Below the pieces are notes generated by a model. That model searched no databases. It was not told the origin of the DNA and saw only the letters and a program-made list of their open reading frames with translations. A stretch of 7,986 nt of DNA from Candidatus Equihabitans merdae. GTDB lineage: Bacteria; Bacillota; Clostridia; Lachnospirales; Lachnospiraceae. The translations under genes were made by a program, and so were the position numbers. Of this stretch, positions 7,768-7,986 are shown one piece after another (the stretch's first letter is position 1; every line of letters begins with the position of its first letter). The stretch is taken from the NCBI GenBank assembly GCA_018065025.1, contig JAGHUB010000212.1, forward strand, positions 1 through 7,986, read 5' to 3'.

Positions 7768-7797
7768 ATTATAACACACAAGAAATATTCTTGTAAA
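7768..7797 (-). promoter_or_regulatory. Sigma-A-type promoter of the wall-protein operon
   Basis: On the minus strand TTTACA (7797-7792, 5/6 to TTGACA) is followed after 18 bases by a perfect TATAAT (7773-7768), with TG one base before it, an extended -10. The predicted start is near 7761, leaving a leader of about 57 bases before ATG 7704. Surroundings are AT-rich. This is the best promoter in the window and probably drives the whole minus-strand gene series. Confidence 0.75.
7778..7794. promoter_or_regulatory. Palindrome in the promoter spacer, candidate operator
   Basis: ACAAGAA-ATA-TTCTTGT is a perfect 7-base inverted repeat with a 3-base centre. It fills the spacer between the -35 and -10 boxes and touches the -35 box. 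A dimeric regulator bound here would be expected to block RNA polymerase or remodel the spacer. Which protein binds is not visible; the neighbouring OmpR-type regulator usually prefers direct repeats, so it is not the obvious candidate. Confidence 0.5.
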
Positions 7798-7798
7798 A

Positions 7799-7853
7799 TA
7801 AACAAACAATTAACAAAACTGACTCCTTTGGCTTAACGCCTGCTTAAGGTCAG
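7799..7853 (-). terminator. Possible terminator between the right-edge element and the wall-protein promoter
   Basis: Read on the minus strand, CTGAC (7853-7849) pairs with GTCAG (7823-7819), with either an inner CTTAA/TTAAG stem or a bulged extension of the outer stem. The stem is followed by TTTTG and a long T-rich stretch. The stem is imperfect, so termination is uncertain. No gene is seen between this and the structured element at 7895. Confidence 0.35.
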
Positions 7854-7894
7854 AATGATGAAATCTCTTGATGGCAAAATAACTGAAAATCAAC

Positions 7895-7986
7895 ACCACC
7901 CGTCCAACGGGTGGTTTGCTCACGGGCTATAAGCCCTTGTTACCGGCCAGCGCCTAAAGACGCTGGCTTTCACTTTGTTCAAGCCA
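7895..7986 (-). mobile_element. Structured end of an IS200/IS605-type element, possible TnpB omega-RNA scaffold (partial)
   Basis: Three compact stem-loops lie in 73 bases: ACCACCCG/CGGGTGGT (8-base arms, 7895-7915), GGGCT/AGCCC (7924-7936) and GCCAGCG/CGCTGGC (7946-7967). TGGCTT/AAGCCA (7964-7986) is an alternative partner set with the last one. The stretch is richer in GC than the DNA to its left and holds no plausible protein. From memory, this order of hairpins, with a final ACCACCCG stem at the boundary, is like the right ends of clostridial IS200/IS605 elements, where the 3' end of the tnpB transcript forms the guide RNA scaffold. If so, tnpB would lie beyond 7986 on the minus strand, and the element edge just below 7895. 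Alternatives are an attenuator or terminator array of an unseen gene, or a REP-like repeat. Confidence 0.5.

Noticed and set aside
7855..7932. 25-codon plus-strand frame (starting MMKSLDGKITENQHH) with a weak AAGG before it
   Set aside because: It runs straight through two hairpins and resembles no known peptide; the structured DNA explains the region better.
1..7986. CRISPR array, tRNA or rRNA genes
   Set aside because: No regularly spaced direct repeats and no tRNA cloverleaf or rRNA-like sequence were seen on either strand.

Overview
The window looks like a chromosomal segment from an anaerobic Firmicute of class Clostridia, plausibly Lachnospiraceae. This is inferred from gene content and protein style: a QueH-type queuosine enzyme, a SpoVB/YtgP-type flippase, a CWB2-repeat/NlpC surface protein, a VanS/PhoR-like kinase, strong AAGGAG-type ribosome sites and moderate GC. 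No rRNA or other marker fixes the taxon.

Every recognisable protein gene lies on the minus strand, so transcription runs from high to low coordinates. In that order they are: a secreted CWB2-repeat/NlpC-P60 wall protein (7704-6163); an OmpR-type response regulator interrupted by one in-frame TAA (6119-5442); its partner sensor histidine kinase (5458-3974); hisH (3960-3349); hisF (3344-2583); ung (2586-1915); a 14-helix-type SpoVB/MurJ-family flippase (1911-271); and the first 91 codons of queH, which runs off the left edge (274-1). Gaps are 43 nt or less and several genes overlap, so this reads as one long operon or two nested ones. A good promoter with a palindrome in its spacer lies upstream of the wall protein. 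A possible leaderless promoter lies just before hisH.

The first half concerns the cell envelope: a peptidoglycan-hydrolase-like surface protein followed by a two-component system that could control wall remodelling. The second half is housekeeping: HisH and HisF form imidazole glycerol phosphate synthase, Ung removes uracil from DNA, the flippase moves lipid-linked wall precursors, and QueH completes queuosine in tRNA.

Two single-base oddities stand out. The regulator has TAA where the family expects a Glu codon, with a perfect continuation in the same frame. The ung gene has no ATG, GTG or TTG at its conserved N-terminus and shows ATA where an ATGA overlap with hisF would be expected. Both could be real mutations or sequence errors.

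The right edge (about 7895-7986) holds three compact stem-loops in a row with no gene. They resemble the structured right end and omega-RNA scaffold of an IS200/IS605-type TnpB element whose transposase gene would lie beyond the window. This is recognition from memory and needs a search.
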